A stretch of 64,000 bases of DNA from Luminiphilus syltensis NOR5-1B (GCF_000158175.1 NZ_DS999411.1:419009-483008), one strand, 5' to 3'; shown: positions 17,605 to 26,898, counted from the stretch's first letter. The notes: generated from the letters alone by a model not told the origin. Translations and numbers: made by a program.

Positions 17605-18702
17605 GTGCAGCCACCCGAGGACGACGCTTTGCAACGGCTCAAAATTCCGTCGAATCTGGCGGCTACCCTGCTCCGGGTGCCCGGCGCCACGTCAGTGCTC
17701 GGTCCCCTTTTGCTGCTTTCTCTGGTGTTTGCTGCGATGCCGACCCAGGCATCCCCCGACGAGCGTTGTTCACTGGAGAGCTACAACGCATCAACCCGCC
17801 CGGATCATCTCGGGGCTCCCACAACCGTGCAGGTGGGAATAATGATTGTCGACATGGTGTCGATCAGCGATGTTGATCAAACCCTGGCCGTAGACGCGCT
17901 GCTCGCCACCGAGTGGCGAGACAAACGGCTCGAATCCCTGGCAGGCTGCCGATTCAGCAATGAAGAAGTCTGGACACCCGAACTGGCACTGGTGAATACC
18001 AACAGCCTGGAAAAGGTCAACAAGCGCAAGCTGCTCGTCGCTGAAGGCGGTACCGTCTCTTCACTGACACGATTCAGCGGCGACGTACTAATCCCCTGGC
18101 ATATGGCTGATTTTCCGTTCGATACCGCCGAATGGAAGCTCCGCCTGGCCGGCTTCGACTACGGGATCAAGGAAATCGAGCTGGAAATCGCAGACGCCTG
18201 GACCGGGCGCGGGCCGAAACTGACCATACCCGACTGGACGATTGGAGAGCCCAGCGCACAGATCACGATAGTCGATGTTCCCCGTCTGGGACGGAGTGTT
18301 CCCGTATACGAACTGACGATTCCGGGGGGACGAGTCCCCGATTACTATATTTTTAAATTCATTATCCCGTTGTGTCTCATCGTTATGATGTCGTGGGCGG
18401 TATTCTGGGTGGACCCCAAAGACCTCGCGCCGCAATTGGGGTTGGCGGCCACAACCATACTGACGCTGGTAACCTTCCAGTTTTCAGTGAACGCCATGCT
18501 GCCGAGACTGGGCTATTTCACAGCGATGGACCGCTACGTTTTTGCCTCATCGGTGCTGGTCTTTCTCGCACTGATCGAGGCGCTGATCAGCGGCGAACTG
18601 GCCAGCAATGGCCGCGAAAAACTGGCTCGACGCCTCGATAAAGCCAGTCGCTATATCTTTCCCACCTGCTATGTCATCACGTCGGCACTGACTCTGGCCT
18701 GA
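17605..18702 (+). CDS. Prokaryotic pentameric ligand-gated ion channel (ELIC/GLIC type)
   Basis: This 365-residue protein has the full layout of a bacterial Cys-loop receptor homologue. A signal peptide ends near MPTQA. An extracellular beta-sandwich follows with TEWRDKRL and the Pro-loop core DFPFDTAEW. Four helices come next: M1 (YYIFKFIIPLCLIVMMSW), M2 (LGLAATTILTLVTFQFSV), M3 after LPRLGYFTAMDRY, and M4 at the very C-terminus. As in other bacterial members, the loop lacks the bridging cysteines and the cytoplasmic M3-M4 linker is short. The LPRLxY turn after M2 recalls ELIC. Such channels form pentamers in the inner membrane and open to amines, protons or other ligands. The start is GTG, and a GTG at 17677 is an alternative. 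Confidence 0.9.
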   Translation: MQPPEDDALQRLKIPSNLAATLLRVPGATSVLGPLLLLSLVFAAMPTQASPDERCSLESYNASTRPDHLGAPTTVQVGIMIVDMVSISDVDQTLAVDALLATEWRDKRLESLAGCRFSNEEVWTPELALVNTNSLEKVNKRKLLVAEGGTVSSLTRFSGDVLIPWHMADFPFDTAEWKLRLAGFDYGIKEIELEIADAWTGRGPKLTIPDWTIGEPSAQITIVDVPRLGRSVPVYELTIPGGRVPDYYIFKFIIPLCLIVMMSWAVFWVDPKDLAPQLGLAATTILTLVTFQFSVNAMLPRLGYFTAMDRYVFASSVLVFLALIEALISGELASNGREKLARRLDKASRYIFPTCYVITSALTLA

Positions 18703-18904
18703 CCTATGGGCTGAAGCCAGGCGGCACAGCACCCGCTCGAAGACACCGGACTTTGATTGCGGCGAATCCACCCACACGGCTACAAATCGAGATTTTTTGC
18801 TACACTCCCTCGCCTCCATCAGCTCCCCTGTTTCTTGGCGATACCAAGGCAGAGAGCCAACTACTTTAGGTCGCGCAGGCGCCATAACAACGCAGGAGAA
18901 AACA

Positions 18905-19633
18905 ATGAAAACAAGTTTAAGGCGAACCTGGACAGGCGCAGCGACTGTGTCACTGGCTCTCCTGGTCGCCGGCTGCACAACACCGACCCCCACCGTGAAT
19001 ACATCGCCGGACGCCGAAATCACCTTCGACGGGCTGACCGAGATTACCGGTGGCCGAGCGGATAAGGCCTGGGCTCGCCCCGACCTCGATCTTTCAAGCT
19101 ATTCAAAAATCATGTTTGAAGGGGTAGATATCGAGTATCGCCCGGGTGGCGCCAAGCGAAAATCGTCGATTGGCATGAGCGCGCAGCGGCATTACGCCAT
19201 TGACGATCGCGCCAAGGAAAAGTTACAGACTATCGTCGTCGAAGAGTTCACCAAATCGCTGGCGCAAAGCGAGCGTTACACAGTCGCCACAGAGCCAGGC
19301 CCCGACGTGTTGCTGGTCAAGGTCAGTCTTCTCGACGTCGTTTCCTACGCGCCACCCGACATGCCGAACCGCGGAAATGTCTATCTTCATCAGGTTGGCG
19401 AGGCAACCTTGATGGTGGAACTGCACGACGCGGCCACCAACGCCATTCTCGCCCGCATCCTGGATCGACGTGCCGCTGAGCCGGCGGGAATGGGAATGGG
19501 AATGGGAATGGGGACGGCGATGCAGCAGTCCAACCCGGTACAAAATACCGCCGAAGCTCGGCGACTGGTCACACGCTGGGCTAACCGCCTGCGAGAGTCA
19601 CTCGACAACTTCAACGGCTGGGCAACCGACTGA
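18905..19633 (+). CDS. DUF3313 family lipoprotein
   Basis: Starting at the ATG with CAGGAG 7 bases upstream, the protein has 242 residues and a lipoprotein signal peptide ending in LLVAGC, so it should be lipid-anchored. The body contains KIMFEGVDIEYRPG and a domain ending in ARRLVTRWANRLRESLDNF, which matches DUF3313 proteins of unknown function. Near residue 195 four Gly-Met units are encoded by a perfect hexanucleotide repeat. An ATG 108 bp upstream is in frame but would bury the signal peptide. The gene is convergent with the flavoenzyme gene, and a hairpin lies between them. Confidence 0.82.
   Translation: MKTSLRRTWTGAATVSLALLVAGCTTPTPTVNTSPDAEITFDGLTEITGGRADKAWARPDLDLSSYSKIMFEGVDIEYRPGGAKRKSSIGMSAQRHYAIDDRAKEKLQTIVVEEFTKSLAQSERYTVATEPGPDVLLVKVSLLDVVSYAPPDMPNRGNVYLHQVGEATLMVELHDAATNAILARILDRRAAEPAGMGMGMGMGTAMQQSNPVQNTAEARRLVTRWANRLRESLDNFNGWATD
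19486..19509 (+). repeat. Hexanucleotide tandem repeat (GGGAAT)x4
   Basis: Four perfect GGGAAT units followed by GGGGAC lie inside the DUF3313 lipoprotein gene and encode Gly-Met repeats. Since the unit is a multiple of three, copy changes keep the frame and only change protein length. Confidence 0.9.
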
Positions 19634-19648
19634 GAGACAGACCTCAAT

Positions 19649-19679
19649 GGCACCATCGGGATAGTTCCTCGATGGTGCC
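19649..19679. terminator. Hairpin between convergent genes, possible bidirectional terminator
   Basis: A 10-bp perfect inverted repeat, GGCACCATCG and CGATGGTGCC, encloses an 11-base loop between the stop codons of two convergent genes. There is no T-run on either side, so intrinsic termination may be weak or the hairpin may only stabilise the 3' ends. Confidence 0.5.
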
Positions 19680-19688
19680 TGAGTCAGG

Positions 19689-21575
19689 TTAGGCTGACGG
19701 CAGTTCCTGCACCGCACGATACGCCTGATCGATAGCGACGTGGGTGTAGGCGTCCGCCCCCGCATCAGCATTGGCCATGGTGATGTTGCCAAAGGGCTTT
19801 CTGGCAATTTCATGGGGAGCCTCGCCCGGGGCAAAATCATCATCGAACAGGTCGAGGTAGTCGTAGGCGTAACCGTGGGGCCAGCGATTGACGGTAATCG
19901 CAAGAATATCCTCTGTGACATCAAAACCTGCGGGACCCAGCAAACCATCGAGCACGGCTCGGACTTCCCGCTCGTAATCCTCAAACGTCATGGCGAGCAT
20001 TAATGCTCGTGAAGCACGATGCTGCTCCTTGACGTCGGTGATTCCCTCTGGCGGTGATACCGACCCCCAAAAGACCAGCGGTACCGGTCCACCCTCACTG
20101 CCGTCGGTCTCATAACCACCGGTTTTTATACCGCGCAGGGTAAACAGCCGCGCATGCAGCCGGCCCGGACAGGCAACTGCATCGATATCAAGCTTATCCA
20201 ATGCGCTCGCATCGCGGATAAGCACATTGGTGAGCAACAAGGGACGCTTGACCTGATACTTCATGGCCTCGCGCTGCGCCTCGGGCAGTTCGGGGCAGAG
20301 GTGCGGGATAATCACGTGATAACACGCCATCACCGTATGGCGCGCCTTCACCGAATAGACCTTATCGTCATTGATATAGGACACCGTCACTCCACCACTC
20401 GCCTCTTTTGCGCGGATGACGGTGGAGTTCAAGCGCAGACGGACACTGGACTCAGGAACATCCAGTTGCGCGTAGTCGACACGGGTCAGTGCGATGTTTT
20501 GAGCCGTTGCGCCGGGGGCCGCCGCGGGGATCAGATCGGCAACCTGGAGGCGCGCAAAGCTTGAATTACCATCGGGCCACAACGCGGCGGCGTAGCTGCG
20601 GGGTTTGGTCTTGGGTTCACGCCCTATCAGGTGAGCACCGGGTAATACCAGATCCAGCGCCTCACTGGCAGACAGCGCACTGATCTCCACCCCCCAGCCA
20701 CCGTGCTGCAACTTGTTGAACAACTGCCTCGCCTCTTCACCGAGACCGCCGTGGCGGGCAAGGAACTCGGGGTAGGACATCGAACTGAGATAAGCCGAGG
20801 CCTCGCGATCGGTCATCTCTGCCACAACATTGATGCGCAGCGCATAAAATCGCTTGAGTTCTTCCCGAGCCTCGGTAGATAACGGAAACTGATCGACAGT
20901 TTCCGGCGGTAAGCCTCCGCCTTTATTGAGGTCACAGTCGTGCACCAATCGGCTTGTACCGTAGGTCTCGGAATCGAACCACGTGGATGTTTGACCCTCA
21001 TCATCCCGCCCGTAATCCCAATCCATCTTGGCGCGCATTGCCTGGGGATCAACGCCAAGGTAGGACATATATTCATTGACGGTATCGCTGAAGTCCCACC
21101 ACTCAAGATTGTGGGTGCCTCCAATTGCCAGCCGCATCTCACCGTCGTGATGAAATTCATTGCGCCGGGCATGACCGCCAAAGTCATCGTGATTCTCTAA
21201 AATCAGGATCTTGCTGTCCGCACCGAAGCGGTCCCGGTAATAGCGGGCCGCTGCCAAACCCGAAATGCCGCCACCGACCACAACCAGATCGTAGGCTTCA
21301 TCCAGCGCAACCGGCGCGGGGAAGCGACCTCCCTCACGGGCGAGCTTGTGCGCGGCCTCAAAAGCGCCGGGGTGGGAACCACGTAAACCATTTTTCTCCG
21401 GCGGATAGGCCGCGCTACCTGTTGTTGGCGACGCAGATGCAGGGTCTGCTGACAACGCGCTCGATGAACCCAGCCCCGCGCCTGCGACCAAAGCGCCCAC
21501 CGTCAGGTCCTGAATAAAATCCCGGCGAGTAATACTCGCCCCCATTCCCAGTTCGCGATCGGTTTTACCGGTCAA
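19689..21575 (-). CDS. Tat-exported FAD-dependent oxidoreductase (spermidine dehydrogenase-like)
   Basis: The protein has about 628 residues, with a twin-arginine export signal (ITRRDFIQDL and a hydrophobic run ending near ALSADPASA). The mature part starts with YPPEKNGLRGSHPGAFEAAH and then the FAD-binding VVVGGGISGLAAARYY, followed by DDFGGHARRNEF. This combination, together with the DRELGMG segment before the Tat signal, resembles the periplasmic spermidine dehydrogenase (SpdH) group of Pseudomonas. Polyamine oxidation is therefore likely but not proven. I chose the TTG at 21575 because GGAG lies 8 bases before it. The TTG at 21581 or the ATG at 21545 are alternatives. A small NTF2-like secreted protein is encoded directly upstream. 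Confidence 0.82.
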   Translation of the reverse strand: MTGKTDRELGMGASITRRDFIQDLTVGALVAGAGLGSSSALSADPASASPTTGSAAYPPEKNGLRGSHPGAFEAAHKLAREGGRFPAPVALDEAYDLVVVGGGISGLAAARYYRDRFGADSKILILENHDDFGGHARRNEFHHDGEMRLAIGGTHNLEWWDFSDTVNEYMSYLGVDPQAMRAKMDWDYGRDDEGQTSTWFDSETYGTSRLVHDCDLNKGGGLPPETVDQFPLSTEAREELKRFYALRINVVAEMTDREASAYLSSMSYPEFLARHGGLGEEARQLFNKLQHGGWGVEISALSASEALDLVLPGAHLIGREPKTKPRSYAAALWPDGNSSFARLQVADLIPAAAPGATAQNIALTRVDYAQLDVPESSVRLRLNSTVIRAKEASGGVTVSYINDDKVYSVKARHTVMACYHVIIPHLCPELPEAQREAMKYQVKRPLLLTNVLIRDASALDKLDIDAVACPGRLHARLFTLRGIKTGGYETDGSEGGPVPLVFWGSVSPPEGITDVKEQHRASRALMLAMTFEDYEREVRAVLDGLLGPAGFDVTEDILAITVNRWPHGYAYDYLDLFDDDFAPGEAPHEIARKPFGNITMANADAGADAYTHVAIDQAYRAVQELPSA

Positions 21576-21596
21576 GATCAAATCTCCTTTATTGGC

Positions 21597-22049
21597 CTAC
21601 AGGCTGCAGGGTCTGTCAGCGTATTCGGTGATCATCCAGCCACCGTTCATGGCGTCGGCCAAATACCAGCCGCACGCCCGCTCAGTACCACCGCCCTCGT
21701 AATCATCGCGCCACTCCGCCGAAAACGCCACCGTGGTGGCATTGATGGGTTGGACATTGACGCTGATCAGCGTTGATCCCAGCCAACCCTCAGCGAGCCA
21801 GCCCTGCATTGGCTCGACGAGCCAGGACTGCTGCGAGTCTCGGGTCACCGCGCCATCGGCATGATGTGACACGATCTCATCGGCATAAATCTGCTTGAGC
21901 TTTTCGAGGTTGGCCGGCATATCGCCGGACCAGAGCGGCGCGTAATCGTTGATAAACCAGCGCTCCGCATCGGGTAACTCTTGAGCAAGCGTTACGCCCG
22001 GGAGACCCAAGAAAAAAACCGCCAATAAAAACCGGACTGTACCTCGCAT
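21597..22049 (-). CDS. Secreted NTF2-like protein
   Basis: The ATG at 22049 has GGAG 7 bases upstream and opens a clean signal peptide (MRGTVRFLLAVFFLGLPGVTLAQ), giving 150 residues. The earlier in-frame ATG at 22061 overlaps that ribosome-binding site. The mature part begins with helices carrying DAERWFINDYAPLWSGD, then strands with WLGSTLISVNVQPINATTVAFSAEW. This order resembles the NTF2/SnoaL superfamily. Two Cys near the C-terminus (ERACGW and DRPCSL) could form a disulfide. It lies 21 bp upstream of the flavoenzyme gene on the same strand and is probably co-transcribed. Function is unknown. Confidence 0.7.
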   Translation of the reverse strand: MRGTVRFLLAVFFLGLPGVTLAQELPDAERWFINDYAPLWSGDMPANLEKLKQIYADEIVSHHADGAVTRDSQQSWLVEPMQGWLAEGWLGSTLISVNVQPINATTVAFSAEWRDDYEGGGTERACGWYLADAMNGGWMITEYADRPCSL

Positions 22050-22243
22050 ATTTTTCTCCATTTTCGCTGTCAGTCATCGCTGATAGCCTACCCTAAGCAG
22101 GCTCACGCAAAAAAAATACTACCTCTATTGGTTAACCGTGCGGACATCGACCCTTTCATACGGGCAGCGACCTATTGAGTTATTTGGCGATTTACGGCCC
22201 CCGGCGGTAGACTCGCCGCAACTTTCAGGCAGCAGGTGATCCC

Positions 22244-23527
22244 GTGAAACACTACGCGAGCGCAATCGAGGCGGTAAGTTCGATTCAGTCCGGAGAGTAC
22301 ATCTGGTGTCACTCCATGGCAGCCACCCCGGTGGTACTGCTCGAAGCCCTCGCCGAACACGCCCGGAATCATCGGGGTATCACCCTGATGCAGCTTCATC
22401 TCGAGCATGCCGAACGGGTGACCGAGGAGTCACTGCAGGGGCACCTAAGGCATCGCTGCTTTTTTGCGGGACGGGAGACACGCCGGCTCATCAACCAGGG
22501 ACGTGCGGATTACGTGCCCATGTTCCTCTCAGAAATACCCAAACTGTTTCGCAAGGGCGAGCAGCGAGTGGACACCGTGCTGGTTCAGGTATCGCCACCG
22601 GACCGTCACGGCAATTGCTCACTGGGTATATCCGTCGAGGCGACCAAGGCCGCCTGTGACGTCGCTGATCGCATCATTGCCCATATCAATCCGCTGATGC
22701 CACGCACCCATGGCGACGGTTTTATCAATGTCCGCGATATCGATAGCGCCTACGAACAGGTTGAGCCTTTGATCAATACCGCGACGCCCACCGGCTCCGA
22801 GATTGAGGGTAAGATTGGCGCCAATGTCGCCAGCCTCGTCGACGATGGTGCCTGCCTGCAGATGGGTATTGGCGCGATTCCCGATGCCGCCCTGCACTGT
22901 TTGACCAACCATAAGAACCTCGGCGTGCATACCGAGATGTTTTCCGACGGTGTACTGCCGCTACTTGCTTCTGGGGTCATCAATAACTCCCAGAAAAAAG
23001 TGGCGCCGGGGCGCAGCGTCACCGGGTTTACCATGGGCAGTGACGCGCTGTACGACCACGTCAACGACAACCCCGAGGTCGCCTTTCTCGACATTGAGTT
23101 CGTCAATAACCCAACGGTCATCGCAAAGAATGCACGGGTCACGTCGATCAACAGCGCCCTGCAAATCGATCTTTCTGGGCAGGTCTGCGCCGATTCGATT
23201 GGACATCAGATTTACTCGGGGGTCGGCGGCCAGGTGGACTTTGTACTCGGTGCCACCTACTCGCTGCACGGCAAGTCAATTATTGCAATGCCGGCAACCG
23301 CACGAGAGGGTGCCCTGTCGCGACTGGTGACGACACTCGAAGCCGGTGCTGGCGTGGTGACCACACGCGCACAGGTCGACTATGTGGTGACTGAATTTGG
23401 CGTGGCCGAGTTGCGTGGTCGCTCCCTAGGGCAGCGGGCCGCTGACCTGATCGCTATCGCGCACCCTGACTTCAGGGAAGCGCTCTCACGCGAGGCAAGC
23501 GACCTGCTTAAGCTGAATCTGTCTTGA
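22244..23527 (+). CDS. Acetyl-CoA hydrolase/CoA-transferase family protein
   Basis: This 427-residue cytoplasmic protein matches family I CoA-transferases of the acetyl-CoA hydrolase / 4-hydroxybutyrate CoA-transferase group. Seen features are QVSPPDRHGNCSLGISVE in the N-terminal domain, LQMGIGAIPDA in the middle, and the C-terminal GVGGQVDFVLGA and VVTEFGVAELRGRS segments. The GHQIYSGVGGQ region is the oxyanion-loop area. HTEMFSDGV supplies the conserved acidic residue expected to carry CoA as a thioester. The start is a GTG at 22244 without a strong ribosome-binding site. It stands alone and converges on the VOC gene. The acyl substrate cannot be read from the sequence. Confidence 0.88.
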   Translation: MKHYASAIEAVSSIQSGEYIWCHSMAATPVVLLEALAEHARNHRGITLMQLHLEHAERVTEESLQGHLRHRCFFAGRETRRLINQGRADYVPMFLSEIPKLFRKGEQRVDTVLVQVSPPDRHGNCSLGISVEATKAACDVADRIIAHINPLMPRTHGDGFINVRDIDSAYEQVEPLINTATPTGSEIEGKIGANVASLVDDGACLQMGIGAIPDAALHCLTNHKNLGVHTEMFSDGVLPLLASGVINNSQKKVAPGRSVTGFTMGSDALYDHVNDNPEVAFLDIEFVNNPTVIAKNARVTSINSALQIDLSGQVCADSIGHQIYSGVGGQVDFVLGATYSLHGKSIIAMPATAREGALSRLVTTLEAGAGVVTTRAQVDYVVTEFGVAELRGRSLGQRAADLIAIAHPDFREALSREASDLLKLNLS

Positions 23528-23549
23528 TTCTGCCATAGAGGAAAACGCA

Positions 23550-24083
23550 CTAAAAAGTACGCAGGGGCTCAGAGCCGTCCCAGCCCTCTGCAGCGGCTGC
23601 GATTCCGGCAAAAACCTCGACAACCCCCTCGTTTTTTTCGACGATTTCAAACATGCATCCCATCAGGGGCCGCGTATCGAAATAGGCAAATGACACACCA
23701 CCGAGGCAGGCGCTGTTGACGGTAGGGTAGCCGAGTGATTCAAAGCAGGCGGTATCGGCGGCGAAATCGTGGCTCCAAACACACAGGTGATGCAATCCCA
23801 CGGTGCCTGCCGGAACGCCATCGCGATAGGCACATTGATCGACCAGCGGCTGGATCAATTCGATCTGAACGGGACCGGCCTGCGCAAGGGCCACCCTCAT
23901 ATTGAGCGCTGCGGGCTGTCCGCGGTAGCGCACATCGGTAAAGGCCTCTTTATATTCGGTGATAAAAAAAGGGCCGACGCCCAATTCGTTGACCCATTTC
24001 ATACACGCGGCTTCGAGGTCGTCAACCACCCAGGCATTCTGGAAAACGGTACGGTCGGTGGGCTTTCCCATAGAACTCCCCAT
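23550..24083 (-). CDS. VOC (glyoxalase/bleomycin-resistance) superfamily protein
   Basis: The protein has 177 residues from the ATG at 24083, which has GAGGAG 9 bases upstream. An ATG 30 bp further upstream is in frame. It shows the vicinal-oxygen-chelate pattern: FQNAWVVDDLEAA at the start of the first module, and GLHHLCVWSHDF with a metal-type His at the start of the second. This resembles the Glyoxalase_4 subgroup that includes methylmalonyl-CoA epimerase relatives and unassigned enzymes. The last strand ends in GCMFEIVEKNEG, with a Glu where the metal ligand is expected. The substrate is unknown. Confidence 0.8.
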   Translation of the reverse strand: MGSSMGKPTDRTVFQNAWVVDDLEAACMKWVNELGVGPFFITEYKEAFTDVRYRGQPAALNMRVALAQAGPVQIELIQPLVDQCAYRDGVPAGTVGLHHLCVWSHDFAADTACFESLGYPTVNSACLGGVSFAYFDTRPLMGCMFEIVEKNEGVVEVFAGIAAAAEGWDGSEPLRTF

Positions 24084-24217
24084 GCTGCTTCGCTCCTCGT
24101 CTGGATGCCGCAACGGACGCCAAAACCACCTCCGTCAGGATACGAGTGCAATACTACCATCGCCGTGAGCGCTATTGATGGTTGCCAGCATGCTGGTCGA
24201 CGGTGACGCGACTCCGG

Positions 24218-26251
24218 TTAGGCCGCAATACCGGAATGCCGCAGCAAAGCGCCAATCTCGGGTTCCCGGCCTCGGAAGTCAACAAACAGATTCATGGCGT
24301 CATCGGCGCCACCGCGCTCCAGAATTTTGGACAGGAACGCCGCCCCGGTCTCGGGATCAAAGATGCCCCGCTCCTCAAATAATGAGAATGCATCCGCCGA
24401 CAGCACCTCCGCCCATTTGTAGCTGTAATACCCCGCCGCATAGCCACCGCCAAATACGTGGGTAAAGGCGTGGGCAAATCGATTCCATTCGGGGGGCTTG
24501 AGCACCGATACCTGATCACGAACCTCATTGAGGGTGTCATAAACACTCGCTCCCGATTCGGGGTCGAACTCAAGATGCAATTTGAAATCGAACAGCGAAA
24601 ACTCGAGCTGGCGCACCATCGCCATGCCCGCCTGAAAATTCTTTGCATCGATCATACGCTGGTAAAGGTGATCGGGCAGCGGCGCTCCGGTTTCGTGGTG
24701 AGCAGCGAAGCAATCGAGAGCCTCCCGCTGCCAGCAGTAATTTTCCATAAACTGGGAGGGTAGTTCGACCGCGTCCCAGGCTACGCCGCTGATACCCGCT
24801 ATATCAGGATGATCCACCCGGGTAAGCATATGGTGCAAACCATGCCCAAACTCGTGGAAAAGCGTTTCCACCTCACGATGCGTGAGTAGCGAGGGCTCAC
24901 CGTCGACACCGGGTGTGAAGTTGCAGGTCATGTAGGCTACCGGGATCTGGTCGACCCCACCGATCTTCATCCGCGACTGGCACTGTGCCATCCAGGCACC
25001 ACCGCGCTTGTTCTGGCGGGCATAAAGATCAAAATAAAATTGCGCGCGAACCTCGCCATTGCGATCACGAATCTCGTAAAGCAGGACATCGGGATGGTAG
25101 GTCTGCGCATTTTCGACGGGGTGAAAGTGTACCGAGAACAAACGGCCCACCACTTCAAACATGCCACTGATCACCCGATCGGCCGGAAAGTAAACCTTCA
25201 CTTCCTCCTCGGTCAGCTGATGCTTGTGTTGTCGCAACTTCTCACTGAAAAAGGCGACGTCCCAGGCCCGAAGCTCGACGACGCCGAAATGCTCCTCAGT
25301 AAATCGGCAAAGCTCATCGAATTCCTGTTTGGCCTGGGGCAGAACCCGATCGACCAGCGCCTGCAAAAAGTCCATGACCTCGCCGGTTGAGCGCGCCATC
25401 TTTTTTGCCAGCGACAATTCGGCGTAGTTGCCAAAGCCCAGTAAATCTGCCTGTCGATGACGGGCGGCAAGAATTTCTCCCAGAGCATCCGTGTTATCGA
25501 ACTGTGACGCCTGCGGGCCCTGATCGCTGGCTCGGGTACTGAAGGCCTGATAAACCTCCTCCCGCAAAGCGGCATCCTCCGCATAGGTCATCACGGGTAG
25601 AAAGGAAGGTGCATCGAGTGTCAGAAGATAACCCTCCATCTCGCGCTGGCGAGCACTTTGCGCCGCGACGGCCAACGCCGATTCAGGCAGCCCCGCTAGT
25701 GCCTCTCGATCAATGATGAGCCTGGTCCATGCGTTGCTGGCATCGAGTACATTATTGGAGAAAGCGCTGCTGAGCCCAGATAACTTTTCGCTGAGCGACC
25801 GGTATTCCTCCTTCGCCGGCCCTTCAAGATCCACGCCCGATAAACGAAAATCCAACAGCGCATTTTCCAGCACCTTGCGCTGCTCGTGACTCAAGTCCTG
25901 CGCATTCTCCATAACAGCGCTATAGGCTTCGAAAAGCTCGCGATTCTGACCCATCTCCGTGTAGTAATTGGACAATTTGGCAAGACAGGCGGTATGCGCC
26001 ACGCGCAGTTCATCGCTGTTCATGACTGAATTCAGGTGCGACACCACACCCCAGGCACGACTCAACTGATTTTCCATGACCGCAAGGGGCTCAACTATCG
26101 CCTCCCAAGTCGCGGGCCCCACTTGGGCCAGTAACCGATCACGTTCTGCCCGATTGTGCGCCAGGAGTTGATCGATGGCCGGTTCAACGTGTTCAGGAAG
26201 AATCTGGGTAAACGCGGGAAGAGCAGTGGTTTCCAATAGCGGGTTTTTCAC
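24218..26251 (-). CDS. prlC: Oligopeptidase A (M3 family metallopeptidase)
   Basis: At 677 residues this matches oligopeptidase A, a cytoplasmic zinc endopeptidase that degrades short peptides, including cleaved signal peptides. The zinc motif HEFGH is at residues 466-470 inside ETLFHEFGHGLHHML, and the third ligand is the Glu in WDAVELPSQF (about 496). The N-terminal half is helical as in the family, with NVLDASNAWT near residue 170. The start is GTG. The gene is on the minus strand, with a 134-bp gap to the downstream VOC gene. All catalytic residues look intact. Confidence 0.95.
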   Translation of the reverse strand: MKNPLLETTALPAFTQILPEHVEPAIDQLLAHNRAERDRLLAQVGPATWEAIVEPLAVMENQLSRAWGVVSHLNSVMNSDELRVAHTACLAKLSNYYTEMGQNRELFEAYSAVMENAQDLSHEQRKVLENALLDFRLSGVDLEGPAKEEYRSLSEKLSGLSSAFSNNVLDASNAWTRLIIDREALAGLPESALAVAAQSARQREMEGYLLTLDAPSFLPVMTYAEDAALREEVYQAFSTRASDQGPQASQFDNTDALGEILAARHRQADLLGFGNYAELSLAKKMARSTGEVMDFLQALVDRVLPQAKQEFDELCRFTEEHFGVVELRAWDVAFFSEKLRQHKHQLTEEEVKVYFPADRVISGMFEVVGRLFSVHFHPVENAQTYHPDVLLYEIRDRNGEVRAQFYFDLYARQNKRGGAWMAQCQSRMKIGGVDQIPVAYMTCNFTPGVDGEPSLLTHREVETLFHEFGHGLHHMLTRVDHPDIAGISGVAWDAVELPSQFMENYCWQREALDCFAAHHETGAPLPDHLYQRMIDAKNFQAGMAMVRQLEFSLFDFKLHLEFDPESGASVYDTLNEVRDQVSVLKPPEWNRFAHAFTHVFGGGYAAGYYSYKWAEVLSADAFSLFEERGIFDPETGAAFLSKILERGGADDAMNLFVDFRGREPEIGALLRHSGIAA

Positions 26252-26418
26252 GCAGGGCTCCAGGCTTGATTGATTTGTGAGGGAAAGAGTGCGCGCTAAG
26301 TGTATCGACCGGGTGCCGACAAACCAACGAATCGCCTATGGCTAAACGGCTTCTATCGCACCCTCTGCTTTCGTTGCTATTATCGCGTTTCTTTTGGTTA
26401 TTGAGTAAAGGATGCCAC

Positions 26419-26898
26419 GTGCAGCGACTAATCAGTGTGGGTCTGGCCGCTTTACTGACGGCACCCGGGGTTTTTGTCGCCGCCGAGGAACACTCGGGGG
26501 AGAGTCATCACGGCAGCCATAGATTCCCCCACCATACCCTCGGCGTCTTTATTGGAGACACCACCGAAGGACGTCGCGAAGAGGGGCTCACCTTGGGCCT
26601 TGAGTACGAGTATCGCGCAACCGAGCGATGGGGTATTGGTGCCATCGCGGAACATGTCTGGGGAGACTTTAATACCAATGTCTATGTCGTACCGGCGGCC
26701 TTTCACGCGGGCCCATGGAAGCTCTACGCCGGTCCGGGTATTGAAGACGGAGAACACGGCAGTGAAACCCTGTTTCGGGTGGGTATCGAATATGGTTTCC
26801 ACGCCGGCGCCTATGAGATATCGCCACAAGTCGATGTCGATTTTGTCGACAACGAGGAACTTTTCATCTTTGGCGTGGTGATTGCGCGGCCCTTTTAA
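26419..26898 (+). CDS. Small secreted protein, probably beta-barrel-like
   Basis: The likely start is the GTG at 26419, with AAAGGA 6 bases upstream, giving 159 residues and a signal peptide ending near VFVAAEE. An ATG at 26338 would add a second hydrophobic stretch. After a His-rich N-terminus (HSGESHHGSHRFPHH) the protein alternates polar and hydrophobic residues in strands such as GLTLGLEYEYRA, GIGAIAEHVWG and LFIFGVVIARPF. The C-terminal Phe fits an outer-membrane barrel of about eight strands. The His-rich segment might bind metal. I do not recognise a named family, and the function is unknown. Confidence 0.65.
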   Translation: MQRLISVGLAALLTAPGVFVAAEEHSGESHHGSHRFPHHTLGVFIGDTTEGRREEGLTLGLEYEYRATERWGIGAIAEHVWGDFNTNVYVVPAAFHAGPWKLYAGPGIEDGEHGSETLFRVGIEYGFHAGAYEISPQVDVDFVDNEELFIFGVVIARPF

